Source: Rhineura floridana (taxonomy: Eukaryota > Chordata > Lepidosauria > Squamata > Rhineuridae). From it: a stretch of DNA of 64,000 nt. The notes under the pieces were generated by a model that searched no databases, had not been told where the DNA came from, and was given only the letters and a program-made list of their open reading frames with translations. The translations under genes were made by a program, and so were the position numbers. The stretch lies in contig NC_084484.1 in NCBI RefSeq assembly GCF_030035675.1, positions 187,924,934 to 187,988,933 on the forward strand, read 5' to 3'. Within the stretch, counting starts at the first letter, position 1, and each line of letters begins with the position of its first letter. This document shows positions 43,159 to 53,375 of this stretch, in pieces.

Positions 43159-43640
43159 AATAATGAAAACGTGTAACAGTACAGGCTGGCAGCTCCTACT
43201 TCTTTGGGGCAGCAACTGGAAAAACATAATCATAACACTGAATTCAGAAAGCTGTGGCTGAATATGCCCACAAAGTTTAATAATCATTCTTAGCACTGAG
43301 AACCAAATCAAATGTTTATAAAACCACAGACAACAAACTTTTAAAAAAGAAAATGTAAATAAGGATGGGACTGGAATTGATTGGGAAAGAACTGGAAACA
43401 TACACAAGCTGAACAAATGCCACCCAACCCCCACCAAACATTTCTAAGAGACAGAATTTATGAAAGATTTCCGCATTTTAAGACTTCACCCCTTCTAAGC
43501 ACTGTGATGGGAGAATGTTGGGTCTACTGCTAGTATCTTAGTCTTCCTCCCCACCCTGGTCTTCCCCTTGATGGTGTTGAAACTGCTCCTTTTCAGAGAC
43601 ACTTTGTCTGGTTGCGCATAGGTTGCACATCAGGACAATC
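43159..43640. other. Unassigned intergenic DNA
   Basis: AT-rich, with no gene or classifiable repeat visible. Confidence 0.4.
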
Positions 43641-45845
43641 AGATGCTGTGGCACCCCCCATTTCTTTTAAAGCATTCCATAGTTTTTCATGTTCTACAGT
43701 TCTACACAGTCAAAGGCTTTGCTGTAGTCTATAAAGCACAGGGTGATTTTCTTCTGAAATTCCTTGGTCTGTTCCGTTATCCAATGTATGTTTGCGATAT
43801 GATCTCTGGTGCCTCTTCCCTTTCTAAATCCAGCTTGGACGTCTGGCATTTCTCGCTCCATATATGGTAAGAGCCTTTCTTGTAGAATATTGAGCATTAC
43901 TTTACTTGCATGGGATATTAAGGCAATAGTTCGATAATTACTGCATTCCCTGAAATCCCCTTTCTTTGGAATCGGGATGTATATGGAACGCTTCCAGTCT
44001 GTAGGCCATTGTTTAGTTTTCCATATTTGTTGACAAATTTTAATCAACATTTGGACAGATTCAGTCTCAGTAGCTTGTAGCAACTCTATTGGTATGCCGT
44101 CTTAAAGAATTTTAAGAGCAGCTTTCACCTCACATTCTGAAATTTCTGGTTCTTCATCATACGGTTCCTCCATGAATGAATCTGTCATCCTTGCATCTCT
44201 TTTATAGAGTTCAGTGTATTGCTTCCATCTTCCTTTTATTTCATCTCGGTCAGTCAGTGTGTTCCCCTGTTGATTATTCAACATGGCTAATCTTGGTTTA
44301 AATTTCCCTTTAATTTCTCTAATCTTTTGGAACAAGGCTCTTGTTCTTCCCTTTTTGTTGTCCTCTTCTATTTCTATACAATAACTATTGTAATAGTTCT
44401 TTGTCCCTACGTACTAGTCGCTGTATTGTTGCATTTAGGGTTCTGACAGTGTTTCTATCTCCTTTTGTTTTTGCTTTCCTTCTCTTTTTAACCATTTGAA
44501 GAGTTTCTTCAGTCATCCATTGAGGTCTTTCTCTCTTTTTAACTAGAGGTATTGTCTTTTTGCATTCTTCCCAGATAATGTCTCAGACTTCACTCCATAG
44601 TTCTTCTGGTTCTCTGTCAACTAAGTTTAAAGCCTCAAATCTGTTCCTTATTTGATCTTTATATTATTCTGGGATGTTATTTAAATTGTATTTTGGCATT
44701 GTGATTGCTTTGTTCTTCTTCTTTAGCTTTACTCTAATTTTTGATATGACCAGTTCATGATCTGTACCACAGTCTGCTCCTGGTCTTGTTTTCACAGAAA
44801 GTATAGAACTTCTCCATCTTCTGTTGCCAATTATATAATTGATTTGATTTCTATATTGACTATTTGGTGATGTCCACGTGTCTTTTCGGTTGCTCAAAAA
44901 TTGCAAGAAACAAATTACTGGCTCCACAGAATTCCATAAGGCTTTCTCCTGCTTCATTTCTATCTCCTAAACTCCATTTCCCACAATTTCTAGTTCTCTG
45001 TTCCCTACTTTTGCATTCCAGTCCCCTATGATTATCAGAGCATCTTGTTTTGGTGTGTGATCAATTTCTTCCTGTACTTCTGCATAAAATCTCTCCAATT
45101 CCTCTTCTTCTGCATTTGCCATCGGAGCATAGACTTGAATGATGGTTATTTTCATAGGTTTCCCATTAATCTCGTTGATATAACTTGCGCAGACCTTGCA
45201 TTATAGCTTCTAATTGCTTTTGCTATATCACTTCTCACTATTAGAGCAACCCCATTTTTAGTAATTTATCATTTCCTGCATAAAATATTTTGTAGCTGCC
45301 TGATTGAAAATGTCCTATTCCCGTCCATTTTAATTCACTCACACCAAGTATTGTCATGTTGATACGTTCCATTTCTTGCTTTACAATTTCTAACTTTCCC
45401 TTCTTCATACTTCTCACATTCCATGTTCCTGTTGTGTGCATCGTACAACTCCGGACTCTCCTTTTGCATCTGTGCGCATCAGCCTCTGGGCTTCCTTTCG
45501 GCTTTGACCCAGCTGCATCATTAGTCACAGCGCTACTCATACGTGTCCTTTGTTCTTCCCCAGTAGCTCAGTGAGTGCCTTCTGACCTGGGGGTCTCATC
45601 TTCCAGCACTATCTCGTGTTGCGTTTTGGATACTCTGTTCATATAGGGTTTTTGTGGTAAGAGGTATTTAGAGGTGGTTTACCATTGCCTTCCTCTGAGT
45701 CTGGATGCATCCTAGTCTGGTGTCTCAGCTTTGACCATTCCGCCTTGGGTGCCTCTGCTAGGAGTCTAGCCTCTTGGTCTAGTCCCCTGACGGCATTGCT
45801 CTCGCTTCTTCGACACTCTCAAACCCCCTCACATTAAGGTGTGCA
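43640..45845 (-). mobile_element. BovB (RTE) LINE, 5' half
   Basis: On the minus strand it has a 5' UTR (45845 to about 45540) and then ORF2 pieces. RSMKKGKLEIVKQEMERINM lies near 45400, TIIQVYAPMANAEEEELERF near 45130, and RWRSSILSVKTRPGADCGTD near 44800. CSNYRTIALISHASKVMLNI and DVQAGFRKGRGTRDHIANIH lie near 43850-43920. These closely match the ruminant/squamate BovB protein. The copy ends inside the reverse transcriptase, just after FIDYSKAFDCVEL near 43694, and several stops and frame breaks are present. Confidence 0.9.
43694..44083 (-). pseudogene. BovB reverse transcriptase fragment
   Basis: The open segment of 130 codons carries the fingers and first palm block of the BovB RT (WKRSIYIPIPKKGDFRECSN, then CFIDYSKAFDC with the first catalytic Asp). 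The YADD box and everything after it are missing, so it cannot encode an active enzyme. Confidence 0.85.
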
Positions 45846-45949
45846 TCCTAGAGGAGGACTAGGGTATCAAAAACTGAGACTAAGATTAGTCTGGTAGGAT
45901 TTGTTCTTGACAAATCCGTGTTGGCTTCTAGTAATCACTGCATTGTTTT
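45846..45949 (-). mobile_element. CR1 fragment, left part (continues at 48961)
   Basis: The phrase GATTTGTTCTTGACAAATCC and the following GTAATCACTGCATTG are the complement of a CR1 reverse-transcriptase segment. The same CR1 resumes at 48961 with AAGGTGCTTACAGACTGACC. The gap is filled by a solo LTR and an ORF1-only LINE-1-like element. Confidence 0.65.
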
Positions 45950-46774
45950 TGTTAGGGATAAATTGAAATCCCCAGTGCTTGTAGAACTATAGTTCACTTG
46001 TCCTATCTAAACCAGCTTGGGCTTTATGGGAAATAGAACCAAAGTGGCCTTTATTTGATTTTGATATAAAATGTCGGTTTATTTCCTGGTGACCTGACCC
46101 TTACCTACATTCCAGTGGCTCGCATAATAAAAGCCGGTTTAAGCTGGAAACTTCCCTACTATGCATTTCTGTATCACATTTATGCTTATGGCCTTGTTTG
46201 TTGCTACTAATGTGCCTTGCATAGAAATGTCAAACGCTATTCCAATGCCCCTCATATCCTTGACTTGTAATACTCCTTTGATATGTAAGCAGAATAATAT
46301 CACGTCTGTCTCTAGTTTAGGGGGCGCCCGGTTGCAGCTGGGCCTCACCTCAATAGTTGCCTTTGTCTGTTCCTGCATAGTGCTTATCTCAAGGACATGC
46401 GAAATATGCAGACATGGAGTCTGAAAGATAGTCTTGATGTTTCCACTTTGTCCTTCCCCCAGTACCCCTTTACCTCCTTACATATGCCCCAAAGCTATGC
46501 TAGTTAGCAATTGTTTCCTTTGTATTTGATGACGTGAACCCGATATTGTAAACTTCGGGGTAAGCCTATATAAACCCTTGAACACCAATAAACGAGGTTC
46601 CCATGCTGGCCTGCTTCGGCTTGTAAGTATTGGGTCCCCTTTGCAAAGGTTTTTGTCTCGTGTTACTTGATCTCTGATAGTGGGTTCATTTGCACTCAAC
46701 TCCGCACTCTTCCCGGGTGTAATAAGCGAGTTGGGGTTGACAGGGCGACTCGCGTGTTGGGTTTGGACCTAACA
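45950..46774 (+). repeat. Solo LTR inside a CR1 (fossil)
   Basis: It begins TGTTAG and ends CTAACA, a perfect 6-bp inverted terminus, and is flanked by TTTT on both sides (4-bp duplication, counting past the later insertion). TATATAAA is at 46567-46574 and AATAAA at 46587-46592, giving U3-R-U5 order on the + strand. No internal retroviral sequence is present. Its last ten bases form part of the target duplication of the next element. Confidence 0.75.
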
Positions 46775-48960
46775 TTTTCTTTTTTTTTTTTTTTTTTTTC
46801 AATAATTTTTATTCAAATTTTCATAAAACATACAAGACAAAATCATAAAACATTCAAAGACAAAAAACAAAATCAAAAATAGTTAAACAAAAAAAAATAA
46901 AAAAATAAAAATAAAAATAAAAATAAAAAATAAAGAGTAAAATATTGACTTCCCATTTGTCAAAGATCAGATCAGTTATAAGTCTATAATATATAACAAT
47001 CCTGTCTCTTAAGTCATATTATAAAATCACTTTCCTCCAATAGTTATCTTACTTAATCATCAAATCTCATAAACATTACTTTATTCTTTCCACAAAAAGT
47101 CAAAGAGAGGTTTCAATTCTTTAAGAAATATATCTATCAATTTTTTTTTTCCAGATAAGCATATCGATTAACCCATCTCATTACTAATTATGATAATCTT
47201 ATTGTCATAACCATAGTCAAAATAAACATTTCAATTAATCCATCACATCAGAATCTGTTAGGTTCAGTAATTTCAGTAGCCATTGTTCTATTATCCCTAT
47301 TAGTTCCATTTTCCATCTTCCATCTTCAGTAGTCTTGTTAAGTCCAGTAATTTCAGTATCCAATCTTCCATTATCAGTATTCCATAATAATCTTGCTGTC
47401 AAAGCCATAGTCATATAGTAAGAGTCTGATGGGAATTACCTCTATCCCAAATATTTTCTTGCCATCCATTCTGAATAGGTTGCTGAAATACTGCTGTAAA
47501 ATCATATCTCTGTTCTTTTTTTCAAAATACACTGGGTCATCTCTTGAAAGTTTTTCCATTGTCACATGGCTGCAGTTAATTCCATAGATTTCCTCTATAT
47601 TGGGCTCCATCACATCATTCCAGTCCAGAAGATTATCCATGCCATTGATAACTTTATCTCTAGAATCTTCATTAATTTCTTCAGAGATAACATTGAGTTC
47701 CAAACAATAGATTTTATTTCTAAAGTCCATAGACTCCAAATCTTTTTCCTGTTCCACGTTTGTTCCAATCTCCGGGGTCTCCTCTCTCACAGGGACCCCT
47801 GTTCCAGTCTCCAGGGTCTCCTCTCTCACAGGGACCCCTGTTCCAGTCTCCAGGGTCTCCTCTCTCACAAGGACCCCTATGTCTTTAATCTCCTGTGTCT
47901 CCAAACAATAGATTTTATTTCTAAAGTCCATAGACTCCAAATCTTTTTCCTGTTCCACGTTTGTTCCAATCTCCGGGGTCTCCTCTCTCACAGGGACCCC
48001 TTCCAGGGTCACCTCTCTCACAGGGACCCCTATATCTTTAATCTCCTGCGTCATTTTACTCAATTCAATTTTCAGCTCCTTACAACCCTGTCGCAGGTTT
48101 TGTTTCGTTATCTCAATCTCATCCATTATTTTCTGAAACATAGTTATTTCCAGATTCTCAGCCACTTTCTTAATTGCCATTTTAAAAGAAAAATATAGGA
48201 AAACCACTTCTTATTTCAGCAACAATTGGGTTAATACTCCAAACTTGGTGACATCACAGTATAAACAGAGCAGACAGCCTTATCTCTCCATAGTTAAGTA
48301 AACAAAATGCAGTTCCCAGGATCGAAACAATTAATGGCAGTCGTCAGAAAACAGATTCGTCAAAATAAAATAAAATAAAATAGACCAAAAAGAGAGTAGT
48401 CTCAGACAATATAATATTCTTCAAAATAAAAATCTGGAATAGAAATCCCTCTTCTGTGTATATCTTTAGAATGCAAATCCAGGACAGCTTTTTGCAACAA
48501 AAACAGAGATAAGCTATTAATTAGTGCGTAGCAGAGAGAAGTTATGGCTCCCCAGTGAGATGTCAAAAACCGATCAATCTGGCAAATCTCTTTTAAACAG
48601 CAACAATTTAAGTCAAGTAAAAGAAAAATATAGAAAGAAGGGTGCTTGCCTGTTAGTGCGTTCTCTCTTAGAAGATAAGGTGAACGTTCGCTTTATCAGA
48701 TAGAGCTTGCTGTTGAAAATCCGTCCCACCTTCGTCGGCTGGACCTCGTCCCATAAATTAATGAGATCTGGTCGTCCCAACAAAAATAGGCTTTGAGGTT
48801 AATCTCTTCGTTTCTCCCTACCCGGGAGAAGTTTAATCAGTCAAAAAAAAAGAAAAAACTGACTGATATATCTGAATAAGCTTCTTTTGAGGCAGGAGCC
48901 CGTCTCAAAAGCAGGCACAGGCTAAGTCACCCTTCCCGGAAGTCCGGACCTAACATTTTC
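46765..48960 (-). mobile_element. ORF1-only LINE-1-like (HAL1-like) retrotransposon, copy 1
   Basis: The element is 46780-48945 (2166 bp), pointing left, flanked by the 15-bp duplication GGACCTAACATTTTC (46765-46779, 48946-48960). On its own strand it has a 5' UTR of about 740 bases starting near a GACTTCCGGGAAGGGTGACT-like block. A single ORF follows (47374-48177), then a 3' UTR of about 590 bases and an A-rich tail (T-run 46780-46799). No endonuclease or reverse transcriptase sequence is present. It must therefore have been mobilised by enzymes of an autonomous L1 relative. The layout equals that of HAL1 in mammals. Confidence 0.75.
47374..48177 (-). CDS. L1 ORF1p-like protein of the HAL1-like element, copy 1
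   Basis: From the methionine shared by both copies (MAIKKVAENLEITMFQKIMD, 48177) the frame is open for 267 codons. The N-terminal half is a charged helical, probably coiled-coil segment (QNLRQGCKELKIELSKMTQE). The middle contains in-frame repeats of VPVREET.E.GTG type and a duplicated FRNKIYCLE block. The C-terminal half (LDWNDVMEPNIEEIYGINCS, then DDPVYFEKKNRDMILQQYFS and GKKIFGIEVIPIRLLLYDYG) resembles the RNA-binding RRM/CTD of L1 ORF1p. The ten residues upstream (MVFLYFSFK) may be untranslated. ORF1p-type proteins coat L1 RNA; function here is inference. Confidence 0.6.
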   Translation of the reverse strand, partial: AIKKVAENLEITMFQKIMDEIEITKQNLRQGCKELKIELSKMTQEIKDIGVPVREVTLEGVPVREETPEIGTNVEQEKDLESMDFRNKIYCLETQEIKDIGVLVREETLETGTGVPVREETLETGTGVPVREETPEIGTNVEQEKDLESMDFRNKIYCLELNVISEEINEDSRDKVINGMDNLLDWNDVMEPNIEEIYGINCSHVTMEKLSRDDPVYFEKKNRDMILQQYFSNLFRMDGKKIFGIEVIPIRLLLYDYGFDSKIIMEY

Positions 48961-49068
48961 AAGGTGCTTACAGACTGACCATTTTATAATCTGCTCTAGG
49001 ATTTTCCCAGGGACTGATGTCAGGCTGACAATAGTTACCAGATTCCTCCTTTTGGCCGTTTTGAAGCC
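48961..49068 (-). mobile_element. CR1 fragment, right part
   Basis: AAGGTGCTTACAGACTGACC, then CAGGGACTGATGTCAGGCTG and TTCCTCCTTTTGGCCGTTTT are the complement of the CR1 thumb/palm region. They follow directly on the piece ending at 45949, restoring one CR1 once the two insertions are taken out. Confidence 0.65.
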
Positions 49069-49463
49069 TAGCTAGAACTAGAACTCTTCCTATCCAGAAT
49101 ATATTTCTTTCCATAAACAAGCTTTTCTTCTTTTACTAAGTCTGATGCTGTTCATTGTGATGATATCAGCAGGTGGCGCTTCTCACACAGTACTGAGCCG
49201 GGTGGACCAAGGGCCTGACTGGGCTCCTAAGGCGGCTTCTGCTGCTCCTTCCGAGCCTGCTTGGCTCGGAGCTTCAAACACCCACCGGGACCCCCTCCAG
49301 CCCGAGATGCTCTCCTAGGCAAAGCAAGCTCCCTCGCAGGCATGCTCTTTGGGAGAGGAAGGGGCCAAGCACAGGGGACCATTCAAAGGGGAAACACGAC
49401 TCAGTGAGCCTGTCTCTGGAGAAGGTGGCTCCTCCTCCTCAGCACACCAAGTTTATTTCATAT
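49069..49463. other. LTR scrap and unassigned DNA
   Basis: At 49069-49150 a piece resembles the R/U5 part of the LTR at 57139-57665 (AGAACTAGAACTCTTCCTAT, later CTTCTTTTACTAAGTCTGAT). Nothing further is recognised up to 49463. Confidence 0.4.
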
Positions 49464-50004
49464 TGTTGTGAGTTTGAGGGTTGGAATGGCTGATTCCTGT
49501 GGGTCCCCTTCCAGCCTCTGATTTGGAATCCTGTGCCTTGGGGTGAGTTGCTGGTTCTGCTGGCCAGATGAGTTTCTTTTGTTAAGCTAATAGAGTGGTC
49601 AGTTTGCTAAAGGGTCTTTCAGGTGCCCAGCAACTGGTGAATGAGCCAGGAAGATCCTTTTGTCATTGAAACTGTTCAGGAGAGCCTCCTCCCTCCTGGC
49701 GCCTAGGAGAGGTATATGTGTAGAGTGTGTCTAGAGAAAGGCTGGAAACTGGAGGCAGGCAGAGAGGGTGGCTCTCTGCACCATGGCTTTAGGATGCCTC
49801 CTGTAACACTGATGGGAAAGCTGGATATTGGCCTGCTGATGCCTTGAACCCCTCCATCCTAAGCTCAGGTTGGAATGTATGTAAATAAACAAACCATATT
49901 TCATAAAGACACCACAGTCTCGACCTTCCCAACGAAACCACGCCCAGGACGAGCGCAGGGACCCCTGGAATCTCACCGCTCAGAGATTGGGGAGGTGTGC
50001 AACA
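49464..50004 (+). repeat. Probable solo LTR (fossil)
   Basis: It starts TGTTG and ends CAACA, is 541 bp long and has AATAAA near 49885 about 120 bases before the end, as in an LTR. No clear target duplication was found, so this is tentative. Confidence 0.4.
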
Positions 50005-50225
50005 TTATTATTTATTGCATTTATACCCCATCTTTCTCCATGGAGCTCAAGGTGGTGTACATAGTTCTCCCCCTCCTCATTTAATCCCCACAACAACCCT
50101 GTGAGGTAGGTCAGGCTGAGAGGCAGTGACTGGCCCAAGGTCACCCAGTGAGCTTCAGGGCAAAGAGGGGATTTGTCCTAGTCCTAGTCCAATGCTCTAA
50201 CCATTATACCACCATTGGTGGCGGC
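50005..50225 (-). mobile_element. tRNA-derived SINE with L2-like tail
   Basis: It runs from a TTATTATTTATTG tail complement through CACAACAACCCTGTGAGGTA and GAGAGGCAGTGACTGGCCCA to a decayed tRNA-like head ending near ATACCACC. It is the same type as 31748-31965. Confidence 0.7.
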
Positions 50226-51129
50226 TGGGGTGAGCAAGCACATACCCATCCACGCAAAAAGGCTCCCCCCCCCCGATGATATGCTTTTAGCCTGGACATG
50301 TGAGCTGTCCAAATCTTACACATGTCCTTCACCATTTCAGATTGGGCTTCAGCATTTGTTTTGCCATTGGCGGGGAGGGGAGGGGGCTGGGATCTTGAAG
50401 AGGAAAAGGTAGTGTGCTTAACCCTGTCCTTGATCCAGAGGATTGATCCTGGATTACTCTGGGACTCAGGTGACAGCTGGGCTGGTGGAAGTGATTCTGC
50501 CAAGTGCCACACCAGCCTCTCTGTGTTGCGCCCGCATAGCTGGCAGCGACAGCACTCCAGAGGCTGTCCCTCCCCAGCTGTGCTCTTAGGGGGCCCTTAA
50601 ACAGCTACAGCTAATTACAGAACAATGGTGAACATTGTACCAAACTAGCATAATGGGCATTGATCTAAAATGAACCTGCTTTGCCGCCTGGGAACACAAA
50701 AAGGATTCACATAAAGATTTTGAGCAAAAACCGCCTGTCCAAAGTTGAGCACAAAGTTGAACACTGAAGTCTCATTGATTTCTCTGTGAGGAATCCTTCT
50801 ATTCAGTTGGGTCTGTTGTGAGATAAGAGGTCAGACTTGAATGTTGTGGACCTTGACCAGACCCTGCCCAGAACGTTGATAGGGGAACGTATATTATTTG
50901 TATAAAGACTCTGTTTGTGCTTGTTGTGGGAATGTGTTGAGTCCCAGAGGCCTTCCCCCCCCCAAGACTGACCCAAATAAGCCCTCTTGCTCTGATGCCC
51001 AGAGACCTTCCAAGCGGCTCCTCTAGGCCTCTTGCTCTCCCCCACCTATAAGTGTCTAGTGGAAAACACACAAACCTTGGGGACTCCCTCCCCCCAATAC
51101 ATCCAGCACAGTTCAGCATTTATTTTTAC
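50226..51129. other. Unassigned intergenic DNA
   Basis: No gene or named repeat is seen. The block about 50640-51060 is unique-looking. Confidence 0.35.
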
Positions 51130-51202
51130 ACTGGCTCAGGGGCCAGGATCTCTTCTCGATAGTCCCAGAGTACAGGCCATGGAATAACGGAGGCCAGATT
51201 TC
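51130..51202 (+). mobile_element. CR1 fragment, left part of a split copy
   Basis: The phrase AACGGAGGCCAGATTTC and the bases before it run into AACTGAACCTCAGGAAAAAC at 53163 when the inserted element is removed, restoring the C-terminal region of a CR1 with an ATTCTATGATTC-type tail. Confidence 0.6.
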
Positions 51203-53162
51203 TTTTTTTTTTTTACAATAATTTTTATTCAAATTTTCATAAAACATAGAAAACAAAATCATAAAACATTCAAAGACAAAAAACAAAACAAAACAAAAAT
51301 GATTAAACAAAAAAAAATAAAATGTTGACTTCCCATTTGTCACATATCAAATCAGTTATAGGTCTACAATATATAACAATCCTGTCTCTTAAATCATATT
51401 ATAAAATCACTTTCCTCCAGTAGTTATCTTAATTAATCATCAAATCTCGTAAACCTTACTTTATTCTTTCCACAAAAAGTCAAAGAGAGGTTTCAATTCT
51501 TTAAGAAATATATCTATCAATTTTTCTCCAAATAAACATGTCAATTAATCCATCTCGTTAATAATTATAATAATCTTATTGTCATAACCATAGTCCAAAT
51601 AAACATTTCGATTAATCCATCTCATCAGAATCTGTTAGGTCCAATAATTTCAATAGCCATTATTCCATTATCCCTATTAGTTCCATCTTCCATCTTCAAT
51701 AGTCCTGTTAAGTCCAGTAATTTCAGTGTCCAATCTTCCATTATCAGTATTCCATAATAATCTTGCTGTTGTAGCCATATCATATAATAAGAGTCTGATG
51801 GGAATTTCCTCTATCCCAAATATTTTCTTGCCATCCATTCTGAATAAGTTGCTGAAATACTGTTGTAAAGTCATATCTGTGTTCTTCTTTTTTACAAAAT
51901 GCACTGGCTCATCTCTTAAGAGTTTTTCCATTGTCACATGGCTGCAGTTAATTCCATAGATTTTCTCTATATCAAGCTCCATCACATCATTCCAGTCCAG
52001 AAGATTATCCAAGCCATTGATAACTTTATCTCTAATATCTTCATTAATTTCTTCAGAGATAACGTTAAATTCCAAACAGTAGATTTTATTTCTAAAATCC
52101 ATAAACTCCAGATCTTTTTCCAATTCCACATTTGTTCCAATCTCCAGGGCTTGTATCTTCCCTTTATTTTTTCTTTTCTCATCTCTGATCTCATTCTCCT
52201 CTCTCACAGGATCCCCTATTTCTTTAAGCTCCTGCGTCATTTTGCTCAGTTCAATTTTCAGCTCCTTACTGCCCTGTCGCAGGGTTTGTTTCGTTATCTC
52301 AATCTCATCCATTATTTTCTGAAACATAATTACTTCCAGATTCTCAGCCACTTTCTTGATTGCCATTTTTAAAACCACGAAAACAAAGCAAAACAAAAAT
52401 AAAGAAGAACCACTTCTTATTTCAGCAACAATTGGGTTAATATTCCAGGCTTGATGACATCACAGTATAAACAGAGCAGCCTGCCTTATCTCTCTATGTT
52501 CAAGAATGCAAAACAAATTTAGTTCCCAGCATCAAAACAGTTAGTGGCGTCGTGAAGAAGCAGATTCGTCAAAATAAAATAGACCAAAAAGAGAATAGTC
52601 CCAGACAATATAATATTCCTCGGAATAGAAATCAGGAATAGAAATCCCTCTTCTGTTTATTATCTTTAGAATGCACTTCCAGGACAGCTTTTTGCGACAG
52701 AAACAGAGATAAGCTGTTAATTTCGTGAATAACAGAGAAGAGCTATATCTCACCCAGAAGTTGTCCAAAGCCGATCAATCTGACAAATCTCCTTGTGCTG
52801 CAACAATTTAAACCAAGTAAAAAAAAAAGAATAGAAAGAAGGGTGCTTGCCTGTTAGTCCGTTTTCTCTTTGAAGAAAAGATAAACGTGTCGCATTAATC
52901 AGATAGAGCTTGTTCGGAAGTCCGTCCGGCATTGCTGGCTGGACCTTTTCTCATAAATTAATGAAATCCAGTCCTCCCAACAAAAACAGGCTTTTGAGGT
53001 TGATCTCTACGTTTCTCCCTGCCCGGGAGAAATTTCATCAGTCAAAAAAAAAATGTTCTGACTGATTTATATCTGAATAAGCTTCTTTTGAGGCGGGAGC
53101 CCGTCCCAAAAGCAGGCACAAGCGAAGTCACCCTTCCCGGAAGTCAACGGAGGCCAGATTTC
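51186..53162 (-). mobile_element. ORF1-only LINE-1-like (HAL1-like) retrotransposon, copy 2
   Basis: The element is 51203-53145 (1943 bp), flanked by the 17-bp duplication AACGGAGGCCAGATTTC (51186-51202, 53146-53162). It has the same 5' terminus (GACTTCCGGGAAGGG on the minus strand), 5' UTR, ORF, 3' UTR and A-tail as copy 1, and the same orientation. It is shorter because it lacks the repeat expansion in the ORF and part of the A-rich tail. Both 5' ends coincide, so both are full-length members of one family rather than chance deletions. Confidence 0.75.
51677..52366 (-). CDS. L1 ORF1p-like protein of the HAL1-like element, copy 2
   Basis: From the shared methionine (MAIKKVAENLEVIMFQKIMD) it is open for 229 codons and is nearly identical to copy 1 through GKKIFGIEEIPIRLLLYD. 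After that point the reading frame differs from copy 1, so the last 35 or so residues are probably not original. Between the helical part and FRNKIYCLE only a single VREENEIRDEKRKNKGK linker is present, showing that the repeats of copy 1 are an expansion. Confidence 0.55.
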   Translation of the reverse strand: MAIKKVAENLEVIMFQKIMDEIEITKQTLRQGSKELKIELSKMTQELKEIGDPVREENEIRDEKRKNKGKIQALEIGTNVELEKDLEFMDFRNKIYCLEFNVISEEINEDIRDKVINGLDNLLDWNDVMELDIEKIYGINCSHVTMEKLLRDEPVHFVKKKNTDMTLQQYFSNLFRMDGKKIFGIEEIPIRLLLYDMATTARLLWNTDNGRLDTEITGLNRTIEDGRWN

Positions 53163-53375
53163 AACTGAACCTCAGGAAAAACTTCCTAACTGTTAGAGTG
53201 GTAAGACAGTGGAACCAATGACTTAGGGAGGTGGTAGGCTCTCCAACCCTGGAGGTCTTCAAGAGGCACCTGTGGGGATGTTTTAAGATGGATTCCTGAA
53301 CTGAGCAGGGGGTTGGACTGGATGGCCTTAGAGGCACCTTCCAACTCCACAATTCTATGATTCTGTGATCCCCGG
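53163..53375 (+). mobile_element. CR1 3' end, right part of the split copy
   Basis: AACTGAACCTCAGGAAAAAC, then GGTTGGACTGGATGGCCTTA and CCTTCCAACTCCACAATTCT followed by ATGATTCTGTGA are the C-terminal coding part and the classic 3' tail of a CR1. Confidence 0.85.

Noticed and set aside
47566-48198. 210-codon + strand frame
   Set aside because: Antisense shadow of the ORF1-like protein. The minus strand carries the A-tail direction and the shared methionine in both copies.
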